Of a stretch of DNA of 14,790 bases, positions 6,856 through 14,268 are shown in pieces. The first letter of the stretch is position 1. Each line of letters opens with the position of its first letter. Source of the stretch: an uncultured Gammaproteobacteria bacterium (GTDB lineage: Bacteria > Pseudomonadota > Gammaproteobacteria > Pseudomonadales > Pseudohongiellaceae); assembly GCA_903889815.1 (NCBI GenBank), contig CAISYX010000152.1, positions 1 to 14,790 on the forward strand, in the 5' to 3' direction. The position numbers and the translations under genes are program-made. Below the pieces are notes generated by a model. The model was not told the DNA's origin, did no database searches, and saw only the letters and a program-made list of their open reading frames with translations.

Positions 6856-8331
6856 GTGAAACTTTCAGGTAAACATAATTCTCTGGTGTTCGCTGGACTG
6901 CTGCTGAGCAGCGCAGCGGGCGGTGTGCAGGCGCAGGACGCCCGCGATGCCAGAACCGATCTGAGTGAGGCCATGGCCGCGGCGGCAGCCGAGGGCGCAA
7001 TGGATGAGGCGCTTCCTCAGGTCGAGATACTGCATCTGGAGCCCCCGATTGCGCTGAGCCGACTGCAGGAAGAAGACGCGGTGGCGTCGATCAGTGCCTT
7101 CCTGCAGCCTGCCCCTGTGCCGGATGTGGCGAACGCCTTGCCGGTCTTTGCCGAGCTCTCGCCGCAGCAGCAGGCGTACCTGCAACGGATGCAGGATATC
7201 GGCAGTTACGAACAGGCCCTGGAAGAACTTGAATATGAAGGGGGCGCCTGGAGTCAGGACGTGGCGCAGGAACTGGAGACGCTGGGGGCCTTGCTGCAGC
7301 AGCAGGGGCAGTACGAACAGGCCATCAAGGTGTTCGACCGGGCGGTGCACATCAACCGCGTGAACTTTGGTCTGTTCAGTCCGCAGCAGGTGCCGCTGGT
7401 GGAAAGCGTTGTTGACGGGCACGTAGCGCTTGGCCAGTGGAAGGAAGCAGACGAACACCAGCAGTATGCGTTCTATGTCCAGACCAAGGCCTACGGTGCG
7501 AATGACCCGCGCATGATTGCCGTTTTTGAAGACATGGCGCGCTGGAATGTGACCTCGTTCTATCGGGGAATCGACCCTGACCCGACGTTGCGGCTGATGC
7601 AGACCTTCCTGCTCTATCGCGCGGCGGCGGACACGGTGATCGCGCATTTCGGGCCGCGTGATCCGCGCTACCTGCCCTTGCTGCGCAATGTGGTCAGTGC
7701 GTCGGACATGATGACGCGCTATGCACTGCCGGGCACCAGTGCCGGCACTGACGCGAATCCCAACATGCGCATGGTGTCCGAGTTTGCAGGACGGTCAACC
7801 CGGCCGCAGGGCGGCGGCAGCGGCGAGGCAGCACTGGCCAGAATTGTCGACTACTACGCAGATGAAAGACGCCCTGATACGCCGGAAGCGCGTATGATGC
7901 TTGCCCAGGCGCGGGCCGAGCTGGGGGACTGGTATCTGTTGCGCGACCAGCGACAGGCGGCGATGCGGGCTTACAAGGAAACCTGGGATGAGCTGATGGC
8001 AGAGCCGGAAGGCGGCACGCTGGCACAGCAGGTGTTCGGAGACATTGTTTTTCTGCCGGCATTCTCCAGTTTCGACGCTGAAAAGAAGGAAGCGCTGGGC
8101 CTGAATGCAGACTCGGGTGCACGTATCGGTCATGTGGACATCGCCTTTGACGTCAGCAAGTACGGCCGCATGACGAATTTCGAGATACTGGCGCAGGAGC
8201 CCGCCGATCTGCGGCGCGTCGATATGCAGATCATCAGTGCCCTGCGCGGCATGATGGCGCGTCCCCGTGTCGTGGAAGGTCGCACAGTGGAATCGCTGGA
8301 CGAGCGCTACAGAATTCATTTCTGGTACTGA
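6856..8331 (+). CDS. Secreted TPR protein with C-terminal TonB-C-like domain
   Basis: This 491-residue protein begins at a GTG with AGGA seven bases upstream. It has a Sec signal peptide (MKLSGK, hydrophobic VFAGLLLSSAAGG, probable cleavage after VQA at 26), with no lipobox and no later membrane helix, so it should be free in the periplasm. TPR-like helical pairs are visible at about 136-170 (LGALLQQQGQYEQAIKVFDR), 181-213 (DGHVALGQWKEADEHQQYAF) and 347-380 (RAELGDWYLLRDQRQAAMRA). The last 70 residues (about 422-491) follow the TonB C-terminal pattern: GHVDIAFDVSKYGRMTNFEI, an Asp at the start of a helix, ALRGMMARPRVVEG and a closing YRIHFWY strand. In TonB this fold contacts outer-membrane receptors; here it lacks the TonB membrane anchor and proline-rich linker. 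Domain calls are by eye and the molecular function is unknown. It is the first gene of the seven-gene group. Confidence 0.85.
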   Translation: MKLSGKHNSLVFAGLLLSSAAGGVQAQDARDARTDLSEAMAAAAAEGAMDEALPQVEILHLEPPIALSRLQEEDAVASISAFLQPAPVPDVANALPVFAELSPQQQAYLQRMQDIGSYEQALEELEYEGGAWSQDVAQELETLGALLQQQGQYEQAIKVFDRAVHINRVNFGLFSPQQVPLVESVVDGHVALGQWKEADEHQQYAFYVQTKAYGANDPRMIAVFEDMARWNVTSFYRGIDPDPTLRLMQTFLLYRAAADTVIAHFGPRDPRYLPLLRNVVSASDMMTRYALPGTSAGTDANPNMRMVSEFAGRSTRPQGGGSGEAALARIVDYYADERRPDTPEARMMLAQARAELGDWYLLRDQRQAAMRAYKETWDELMAEPEGGTLAQQVFGDIVFLPAFSSFDAEKKEALGLNADSGARIGHVDIAFDVSKYGRMTNFEILAQEPADLRRVDMQIISALRGMMARPRVVEGRTVESLDERYRIHFWY

Positions 8332-8385
8332 TTGGCTATAACGGTCAGACACCTTGAAACAGGGCATTTTCAGAGGCAGGACATC

Positions 8386-9393
8386 ATGAACACAGCAATG
8401 TCGAAACAATGGTTGCTGGCGGGAGCCATCGCGCTGGTGCTGGCTGGTTGTGAGTCGACCAGTCAGCAGCAGTCGTCGCAGAGCTCCATGCCTTCCATGC
8501 CATCCAGCTCGTCGTCCTCGTCGTCCTCGTCGTCTTCGCCGTCGGCCTCCATGCCGTCGCCATCGTCGCAGAGCAGCTCGAGCTCCAGTTCCAGCTCCAG
8601 TTCAAGCAGGGCCACGCCTTCCAGTCCGTCTGCGTCCGCCGGACGCAGTGGCAGCCCATCTACCCCGAGTCCTTCCGGTCGTGACTCTGCAGCAGGCAGC
8701 CCGTCTGCTCCCGCAACTGCGTCGTCCTCGGGCAGTGCCCAGACCGCTGCCGGCAGCGTGATGCCTGCCACAGCAGGAAGTCAGGGTGCGGCGGGAGCTC
8801 AGACGGCGAGCACTGGCAGTGGGCAACGGGACAGTGCCGGCGGGCAGGCAGGACAGGCCACATCCTCAGGCGCGGCCGGGAGCGTTGCCGCCGGCAGCGC
8901 AGGCGGCGGCTATAGCCTTGACACGCTTCCGGGCGGCCTTGGTGACAGCGGCACTGGTCCGATGACGGCCGCCGAGCGGCAGGCCGTGCTCACCGGCGCA
9001 TTGAACCGTGGCTACGAAGAGTTCGACGGCGTGATTCTGGCCGAGCGCGCCCGCGCCCAGGCCGAGGCCAATGCTGCACGCAACACCGAGATTCCGGGTG
9101 ACCAGGGCGATGGCGGCGGGGGCGGTGGAGGCGCAGGCGGGGCGGCAGGACCGGTCATCGTGGCCGCAAGTCCAGGGGGGGCACCCACCGGACCACAGGG
9201 CATTCCTGGCGCGGGCGGTGGCCCGGGCGCGGAGGACGAAGAGACGTTCGCGCCGCCTGAAGACATTCCCAGCGGCCGTGACGACGACATCGTGGCACGT
9301 CAGCTGCGCGAAGCGGCCATGCGCGAACCCGACCCGGTGCTGCGTGAAGCACTTTGGGATGAATACCGACGCTATACAGGATTGAGCGAGTAA
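8386..9393 (+). CDS. Serine/glycine-rich low-complexity lipoprotein
   Basis: This is a 335-residue protein with a lipoprotein signal peptide: MNTAMSKQW, hydrophobic LLAGAIALVL, lipobox LAGC with Cys22. Glu follows the cysteine, so Lol rules predict the outer membrane. The mature part is mostly disordered: two runs of twelve serines (about 40-51 and 63-74), a Ser/Pro/Ala/Gly region to about 175, a short ordered segment (PMTAAERQAVLTGALNRGYE onward, with an Ala/Arg/Glu-rich helix to about 232), a glycine run with a collagen-like GPQGIPGAGGGPG stretch at about 269-281, and a charged C-terminus (DIVARQLREAAMREPDPVLR). I chose ATG 8386 because it gives a compact signal peptide and has GAGG nine bases upstream; ATG 8398 is also possible, and an in-frame start at 8332 is unlikely. 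The family is not recognised. The tail looks conserved and structured, and may be the functional contact, with the rest a flexible tether (inference). Confidence 0.8.
   Translation: MNTAMSKQWLLAGAIALVLAGCESTSQQQSSQSSMPSMPSSSSSSSSSSSSPSASMPSPSSQSSSSSSSSSSSSRATPSSPSASAGRSGSPSTPSPSGRDSAAGSPSAPATASSSGSAQTAAGSVMPATAGSQGAAGAQTASTGSGQRDSAGGQAGQATSSGAAGSVAAGSAGGGYSLDTLPGGLGDSGTGPMTAAERQAVLTGALNRGYEEFDGVILAERARAQAEANAARNTEIPGDQGDGGGGGGGAGGAAGPVIVAASPGGAPTGPQGIPGAGGGPGAEDEETFAPPEDIPSGRDDDIVARQLREAAMREPDPVLREALWDEYRRYTGLSE
8503..8607 (+). repeat. Two serine-coding microsatellite-like tracts
   Basis: The first tract (8503-8538) codes twelve serines almost entirely with TCN codons and contains three copies of the 9-base unit TCGTCGTCC (8509-8535, last base of the third copy changed to T). 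The second tract (8572-8607) also codes twelve serines but mainly alternates AGC/AGT with TCC, with two copies of the 12-base unit AGCTCCAGTTCC (8581-8604, last base of the second copy changed to A). Units are multiples of three, so copy-number change would alter length without a frameshift. Confidence 0.8.
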
Positions 9394-9395
9394 CC

Positions 9396-10574
9396 ATGAA
9401 CATGAAGACTACACGCTTGATATTGCTGGGATTTGTGGGGGCGGTACTGATCGCGTGTTCCACGACGACGGTCAAGTCCACGCAATACGTTCAGGTCGTC
9501 CAGGACACTGCGCCGAATGAAGATCTGCTGATGGATATCGGCGTGACGGTCTTCGATCCGGGCATCGACGAGCTGGACCGCGACGAGGAAGAGCGTGTCA
9601 GCCCGGAAATCCGCAATGCCGAAGCCCGCTACGCGCCTTACCTGCTGGCCGAAACTCTGCAGCGTTCCGGCAATTGGGGCGTCGTGCGCGTGCTTCCCAA
9701 TGAAACCTCGACCTCGGACATCTACATTCACGGTCAGATTCTGCAATCCGATGGCGAAGGCATGCGGATCAGTGTGAGTGTGCGGGATTCCACCGGGGCC
9801 ATCTGGTACACCAAGGAGTATGAAGAGCACATCAGCGAATTCGCTTATGAAGCGTCGCAGCGCCAGGCCAACGATCCTTTCCAGGTCATCTACAACAACA
9901 TTGCCAACGACCTGCTGGCATGGCGCAAGGCCAATCTCACAGAGCAGCGCATCGCGGGCATCCGCACCATTTCTGAATTGCAGTTTGCCCGCAACTTCGC
10001 CCCCGAGCTGTTCGAGCAGTATCTGAGTGTCAACAATCGGGGCATCACGCAGATCGTGCGCCTGCCGGCGGACAATGACCCGGCACTGGAGCGCATCCGC
10101 GAAATCCGGCTGCGTGACAATCTGTTCGTGGATACGGTGCAGGACTACTACGCCAACTATGCCCGGCAGATGCGGGTGCCCTATGACTCCTGGCGCGAGC
10201 AGAGCTATCACGCCACCATGACGCTGGATCAGGTGGAAGCGTCTGCGCGGCGACGCTTCGTCGCCGGCACTCTGGCAATCGTCGGGGGCATCGCCGCGGC
10301 GACCAGCAGCAATGCGGCCGTGCAGACCGGCGCGCTGGTGGGCGTGGGCGCAGGTGCCTACATGATCAAGAGTGGTTTCGACAAGAATGCCGAGGCAGAG
10401 ATCCACATCGCCGCTCTGCAGGAGCTGGGCGAATCCCTGGAGCAGGAAGTAGCGCCCCGGATGATCGATCTGGATGACCGTACCATCATGCTCAATGGCA
10501 CCGTGGAAGAGCAGTACCAGCAGTGGCGAGAGATTCTCGTGGACATGTACAAGGCTGAGACAGGGGGCATCTGA
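9396..10574 (+). CDS. Lipoprotein of unknown family with glycine-rich hydrophobic segment
   Basis: This is a 392-residue protein starting 2 bases after the preceding stop, so translation is probably coupled. It has a lipoprotein signal (MNMKTTRLILLGFVGAV, lipobox LIAC, Cys21, Ser next), predicting the outer membrane. Residues about 44-150 alternate strands and helices (MDIGVTVFDPG, ARYAPYLLAETLQRSGNWG, SDIYIHGQIL, GMRISVSVRDSTGAIWYTKEY), loosely like LpoB/CsgG-type lipoprotein domains. This likeness is weak and unverified. A middle helical, charged part (150-285) follows. Residues about 288-323 form a small-residue, glycine-rich hydrophobic segment (GTLAIVGGIAAATSS then TGALVGVGAGAYMI) like glycine-zipper hairpins that insert in or pack on membranes. 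The C-terminus is soluble and acidic. The exact function is unknown; the context suggests it is an outer-membrane partner of the neighbouring TPR and PEGA proteins. The MNMK start could alternatively begin at Met3. Confidence 0.82.
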   Translation: MNMKTTRLILLGFVGAVLIACSTTTVKSTQYVQVVQDTAPNEDLLMDIGVTVFDPGIDELDRDEEERVSPEIRNAEARYAPYLLAETLQRSGNWGVVRVLPNETSTSDIYIHGQILQSDGEGMRISVSVRDSTGAIWYTKEYEEHISEFAYEASQRQANDPFQVIYNNIANDLLAWRKANLTEQRIAGIRTISELQFARNFAPELFEQYLSVNNRGITQIVRLPADNDPALERIREIRLRDNLFVDTVQDYYANYARQMRVPYDSWREQSYHATMTLDQVEASARRRFVAGTLAIVGGIAAATSSNAAVQTGALVGVGAGAYMIKSGFDKNAEAEIHIAALQELGESLEQEVAPRMIDLDDRTIMLNGTVEEQYQQWREILVDMYKAETGGI

Positions 10575-10622
10575 CGTGGAAGGGCATTGGTGCTGCCGGT
10601 GCCGTTTCTGGTGCGCAAGGCG

Positions 10623-12146
10623 ATGACAGAGCTAGACGTGAGCGACAAGCCAATTCCCGGCGCCGCTGCCCGAGCAGCTGGCGCAAGACCTGCTGCCGTG
10701 CGTGCGGGGCCCTCTCCTGTTGTCTGGCTGATGCTTGGCGTGCTGATTCTGCTGGCGCTGGCGGTGATCTTCGTGCTGCCGGGCGTGGTGGCCGAATACG
10801 AGTTGCCGCTGACGCCACGCGCCGAAGTGACGGAGCCGGCACTGCCGGCAACGGCTGCTCCCGCGCTCAATCCAGTTTCCCCGTTTGAAGAAGCCCAGCG
10901 CGCGCGTCAGCGGCAGGATGCCCAGACTGTTCTGTCATCGCTGCTGGAGCGCCAGACCGGTCTGGAAGACTTGCAGGTTGAGCGCTGGGCGGCCGATGCG
11001 TACGCGGCGGCACTGGCGTTTGCGCGCACCGGAGATGAGGCCTATCGCACCCAGGCCTTCGATCAGGCCACGCTCGAATATCAGAACGCCGACACTGCGC
11101 TGCAGCAACTGCAGGACTCCGTGGAGCAGGTGCTGGCCGCAGCGCTTGTCCAGGGCGCTGCCGCGCTGGAGGCCGGCGATGCCGCGGCCGCGACCGAGCA
11201 GTTTGGGCTGGCGCTGTTGCTGCAGCCGGATGAAGCCGTTGCGCTGGCCGGCATGCAGCGCGCCGCCACCCTCGATCAGGTCAATGCCCTGTTGGCGCAG
11301 GCTGCCAGTCAGCGTGCCAGTGGCGCCCTCGATGCCGCCCAGACAAGTCTGCAGGAAGCCCTCGCCCTCGACGGGGCCCATGGTCTGGCGCGCAGTCAGC
11401 TGGACGAAGTGCGTGCACTGATCAGTGACAACGCCTTCAACCGGGTCATGTCCGAAGGCTTTGCGGCCCTGCAGACCGAAGATTCCGACACTGCCATCGC
11501 TGCCTTCGAACGAGCCCTTGCCATGCGGCCCGGCAACCTGCAGGCGCAGGAAGCCATCACGCAGACCCGCGATCAGTTGGCTGTGAACACTATCAACGCG
11601 CATCGCAGCGCCGCCGAGACCCTGGTCGCAGGCGAACAGTGGGAGTCCGCAGTCGCCGAATATGACGCAGCGCTGGCCATCGACGCGGCGCTGGTTTTCG
11701 CCATCGATGGCCGCGATTACGCTCAGAAGCGCCTGCAGCTGGACAGTCTTCTACAAAGCGCCATCGACCAGCCGGAACGACTCTCGGATGAGGCAGTCCA
11801 TGCCCAGGCGGTGCAGGTCTATTACACGGGGCTGGCCCTTGAGAACCCCGGTCCGCGTCTGCTTCAGCAGCTGACCACTGTGGAAGGGCTGCTTGCCCGC
11901 GCGCAGGTGCCGGTGGATGTGCAGCTGGTATCGGACAATCTCACCGAAGTCACCCTGTACCAGGTCGGGGTGCTCGGCCGGTTCGAGAGCCAGACCCTCA
12001 GCCTGAAACCGGGCCGCTATGTCGCCGTGGGCACACGCCCCGGTTACCGCGACGTGCGGGCCGAGTTCGACGTGGGGTTTGACAACAGCAGTACGCCGGT
12101 GACGGTGGCCTGTACGGAAGAAATCGTCGCGGTCAACAGGCGCTGA
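10623..12146 (+). CDS. Inner-membrane-anchored TPR protein with C-terminal PEGA-like domain
   Basis: This is a 507-residue bitopic protein. A cytoplasmic N-terminus of about 32 residues (MTELDVSDKPIPGAA) precedes one membrane helix at about 33-57 (VVWLMLGVLILLALAVIFVL), then a Pro/Ala-rich linker and a large periplasmic part. TPR-like helical repeats cover about 105-425; clear units are 177-210 (ALEAGDAAAATEQFGLALLL), 273-307 (FAALQTEDSDTAIAAFERAL) and 327-360 (LVAGEQWESAVAEYDAALAI). The C-terminus (about 430-495) reads as a PEGA-like beta domain with LSLKPGRYVAVGTRPGYRDV. The start is uncertain: ATG 10623 is given, but it has only a close AAGG. GTG 10590 lies five bases after GGAAGGGC and would add 11 residues (VLPVPFLVRKA after the start); TTG 10587 is also in frame. 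Its C-terminal domain resembles the repeats of the next protein, suggesting the two work together as periplasmic scaffold parts (inference). Confidence 0.82.
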   Translation: MTELDVSDKPIPGAAARAAGARPAAVRAGPSPVVWLMLGVLILLALAVIFVLPGVVAEYELPLTPRAEVTEPALPATAAPALNPVSPFEEAQRARQRQDAQTVLSSLLERQTGLEDLQVERWAADAYAAALAFARTGDEAYRTQAFDQATLEYQNADTALQQLQDSVEQVLAAALVQGAAALEAGDAAAATEQFGLALLLQPDEAVALAGMQRAATLDQVNALLAQAASQRASGALDAAQTSLQEALALDGAHGLARSQLDEVRALISDNAFNRVMSEGFAALQTEDSDTAIAAFERALAMRPGNLQAQEAITQTRDQLAVNTINAHRSAAETLVAGEQWESAVAEYDAALAIDAALVFAIDGRDYAQKRLQLDSLLQSAIDQPERLSDEAVHAQAVQVYYTGLALENPGPRLLQQLTTVEGLLARAQVPVDVQLVSDNLTEVTLYQVGVLGRFESQTLSLKPGRYVAVGTRPGYRDVRAEFDVGFDNSSTPVTVACTEEIVAVNRR

Positions 12147-12150
12147 GCTC

Positions 12151-14265
12151 ATGCAGGATCACCCGAAACACAGTGCCGCTCCCGGCGGCGATTCCGACTC
12201 CGCAGCATTTGCGGATCACATCATTCCCATCGATTTCACGCCGCCTGACCCGACACGTCGACGCGCGGCCCTGCGTCTGCGCTGGCCACATCTGCTTGTA
12301 GCAGGCTTCCTGCTGGCGGCTGCGGCGTCCGGCTGGTTCGTGCTCAGTGCCAGGTCTGTCTCGGTGCAGGTCACCCCGATCACCGCCAGTGTGGAATTTC
12401 TATCCGGCTTCCAGCTGCAACTGGGCGGACGCACGCTGATGCTGCCCGGTGCATATCCCGTGCTGCTGCGCAATCCCGGGTATCACGACGAATCGCTCAC
12501 CCTCACCGTTGGAGCAGAGCAGGCACAGAATTTCCCTGTCGTGATGCGCGAGCTGCCGGGCATCGTCAGCGTGTCGGCGCAAGGCGCTGGCGGGCCAGTG
12601 AGTGGCGCGCTGGTGCTGTTGAATGGCCAGGAGCTTGGTCGAACGCCGCTGCGTGATCTGGAGATCGAGCCGGGCGACTACGAGCTGAGCATTGCCGCTG
12701 ACCGCTACCTGCCGCTGACACAGCCGCTGACAATACCCGGGCGCTCCGCGACCACGGCGGTGGATCTGACCCTGGCGCCCGCATGGGGCCAGATCAGCTT
12801 TGCCACCACGCCGCCGGGCGCGGAGATTCTGGTGGACGGCCAGCTGCTGGGCACGACGCCGTATACCGCCGAAGTACTGGAAGGTGAGCACGAGCTTATC
12901 CTGAAGCTCACAGCTCACAAGGCATGGCAGGGGGCTCTGAATGTCGCGGCAGGCGAAGACCAGCAGCTGACTCCCGTGGTACTGGAGCGCGCCGATGGCT
13001 TGGTGTTCATCCGCTCCCAGCCCAGCGGCGCCAATGTCACCATCAATGGCGATTTCCGCGGACAGACGCCGCTGGAAGTGGCGCTGCCACCCGGGCGAAC
13101 TCACGAAATCACGCTGTTCCGCAGCGGCTTCAATGCCGCCAGCCGCACCCTGGAAACCCGGCCCGACGAAGAGCAGGACATCACCGTGCCTTTGGTGCCG
13201 ATTACCTCGTCCGTGCGCATCGTGGCCGAGCCAGCCGAGGCGGAAGTCTATGTCGATGGCGAGTTGCGCGGGCCTGCGAACCAGACGCTGGAGCTGCTGG
13301 CCGCGAGCCAGGTCATCGAGATCCGCCGCGACGGCTATGTGCCCTACACCGGCAGTTTCACGTCCCGTCCCGGGCTCGAGCAGGAGTTGCGGGTTACCCT
13401 CAAGTCACTGGAAGACGCGCGCCTGGAAGCCATTCGCCCGCTGATCGAGACCGCCGCGGGACAGACCTTGACCTTGCTTTACCCCGGCCAGTTCAGCATG
13501 GGGGCATCGCGCCGCGAACCCGGTCGCCGCGCCAACGAAGATCTGCGTGAGGTGCGTCTGGAGCGCCCCTTCTACCTGTCGGCCCACGAGGTCAGCAATC
13601 TGCAGTTCAAACAGTTCCGGGCCGAGCATTCTTCCGGCACGCTGCAGGGACAAACCATCGACCTCGACAACCAGCCCGTCGTGCAGGTTACCTGGCAGGA
13701 TGCGGCCCTGTACTGCAACTGGTTGAGCGAACAGGAAGGCCTGCCGCTTTTCTATCAGGTGGAAGGTGACCAGGTGACTGGCTTCAACCCCGAGGCCACG
13801 GGCTATCGCCTGCCGTCAGAGGCCGAATGGGAGTGGGCAGCCCGCACCGATGGCAATGGCAACACTCTGCGCTTCCCATGGGGCGAACAGATGCCGCCGC
13901 CTGAACGCGCCGGCAATTTCGCGGACATGTCGGTGCGCAGCTTCATGGGCGCCTACCTTTCCGGCTATGACGATACTTATCTGGGCACCGCTCCGGTCGG
14001 TCAGTTCCCGGTCAATGCGCGGGGCATGTACGATATGGCCGGCAATGTCTCGGAATGGGTGCACGACTTCTATGGCACCATGCTGACCCTGGGCACGGCA
14101 GTGGAAGTCGACCCGCTCGGCCCGACATCCGGGGCTTATCACACCATCAAGGGCTCAAGCTGGGCGCACAGCAGTGTCACGGAAATCCGTCTGTCCTATC
14201 GTGATTTCGGTGACGTGACGCGCAATGATCTGGGCTTCAGAATTGCCCGTTACCTGGAGGAATGA
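12151..14265 (+). CDS. Membrane-anchored protein with multiple PEGA repeats and a cysteine-less FGE-like (SUMF1/sulfatase-modifying) domain
   Basis: This is a 704-residue protein beginning 4 bases after the previous stop. A cytoplasmic N-terminus (1-45) leads to one membrane helix (about 46-66). Then come five tandem PEGA-type beta repeats at about 70-134 (degenerate), 137-209, 212-280, 283-349 and 352-418; the clearest show PPGAEILVDGQLLGTTPY and QPSGANVTINGDFRGQTPLE. Residues about 435-702 are a formylglycine-generating-enzyme-type domain (PF03781): FSMGASRREPGRRANEDLRE, FYLSAHEVSNLQFKQF, PVVQVTWQDAALYCNWLS, GYRLPSEAEWEWAAR, MYDMAGNVSEWVHDFYG and NDLGFRIAR. In true FGE the C-terminal GGSW strand is followed by two copper-binding cysteines; here the segment is IKGSSWAHSSVTEIRLSYRD with neither cysteine. 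The only Cys in the domain is Cys522 in YCNWLS. Formylglycine synthesis is therefore not expected, and the domain probably acts as a binding or structural module facing the periplasm. Confidence 0.9.
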   Translation: MQDHPKHSAAPGGDSDSAAFADHIIPIDFTPPDPTRRRAALRLRWPHLLVAGFLLAAAASGWFVLSARSVSVQVTPITASVEFLSGFQLQLGGRTLMLPGAYPVLLRNPGYHDESLTLTVGAEQAQNFPVVMRELPGIVSVSAQGAGGPVSGALVLLNGQELGRTPLRDLEIEPGDYELSIAADRYLPLTQPLTIPGRSATTAVDLTLAPAWGQISFATTPPGAEILVDGQLLGTTPYTAEVLEGEHELILKLTAHKAWQGALNVAAGEDQQLTPVVLERADGLVFIRSQPSGANVTINGDFRGQTPLEVALPPGRTHEITLFRSGFNAASRTLETRPDEEQDITVPLVPITSSVRIVAEPAEAEVYVDGELRGPANQTLELLAASQVIEIRRDGYVPYTGSFTSRPGLEQELRVTLKSLEDARLEAIRPLIETAAGQTLTLLYPGQFSMGASRREPGRRANEDLREVRLERPFYLSAHEVSNLQFKQFRAEHSSGTLQGQTIDLDNQPVVQVTWQDAALYCNWLSEQEGLPLFYQVEGDQVTGFNPEATGYRLPSEAEWEWAARTDGNGNTLRFPWGEQMPPPERAGNFADMSVRSFMGAYLSGYDDTYLGTAPVGQFPVNARGMYDMAGNVSEWVHDFYGTMLTLGTAVEVDPLGPTSGAYHTIKGSSWAHSSVTEIRLSYRDFGDVTRNDLGFRIARYLEE

Positions 14266-14268
14266 ACG

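Noticed and set aside
8463..8771. Minus-strand frame with a Glu-Leu repeat opposite the serine tracts
   Set aside because: The repeat is the complement of the serine codons; the plus-strand frame has a lipoprotein signal, ribosome site and operon position.
10935..11603. 222-codon minus-strand frame inside the TPR-PEGA gene
   Set aside because: It lies wholly opposite a well-supported coding frame, as expected in GC-rich DNA, and shows no recognisable domains.
12400..13104. 234-codon minus-strand frame opposite the PEGA repeats
   Set aside because: The opposite strand codes clear PEGA repeats; this frame is Arg/Gln/His-rich antisense shadow.
13450..14265. Active formylglycine-generating enzyme or EgtB-like sulfoxide synthase
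   Set aside because: The cysteine pair needed for FGE is absent, and there is no DinB-type domain with the EgtB iron-binding histidines.
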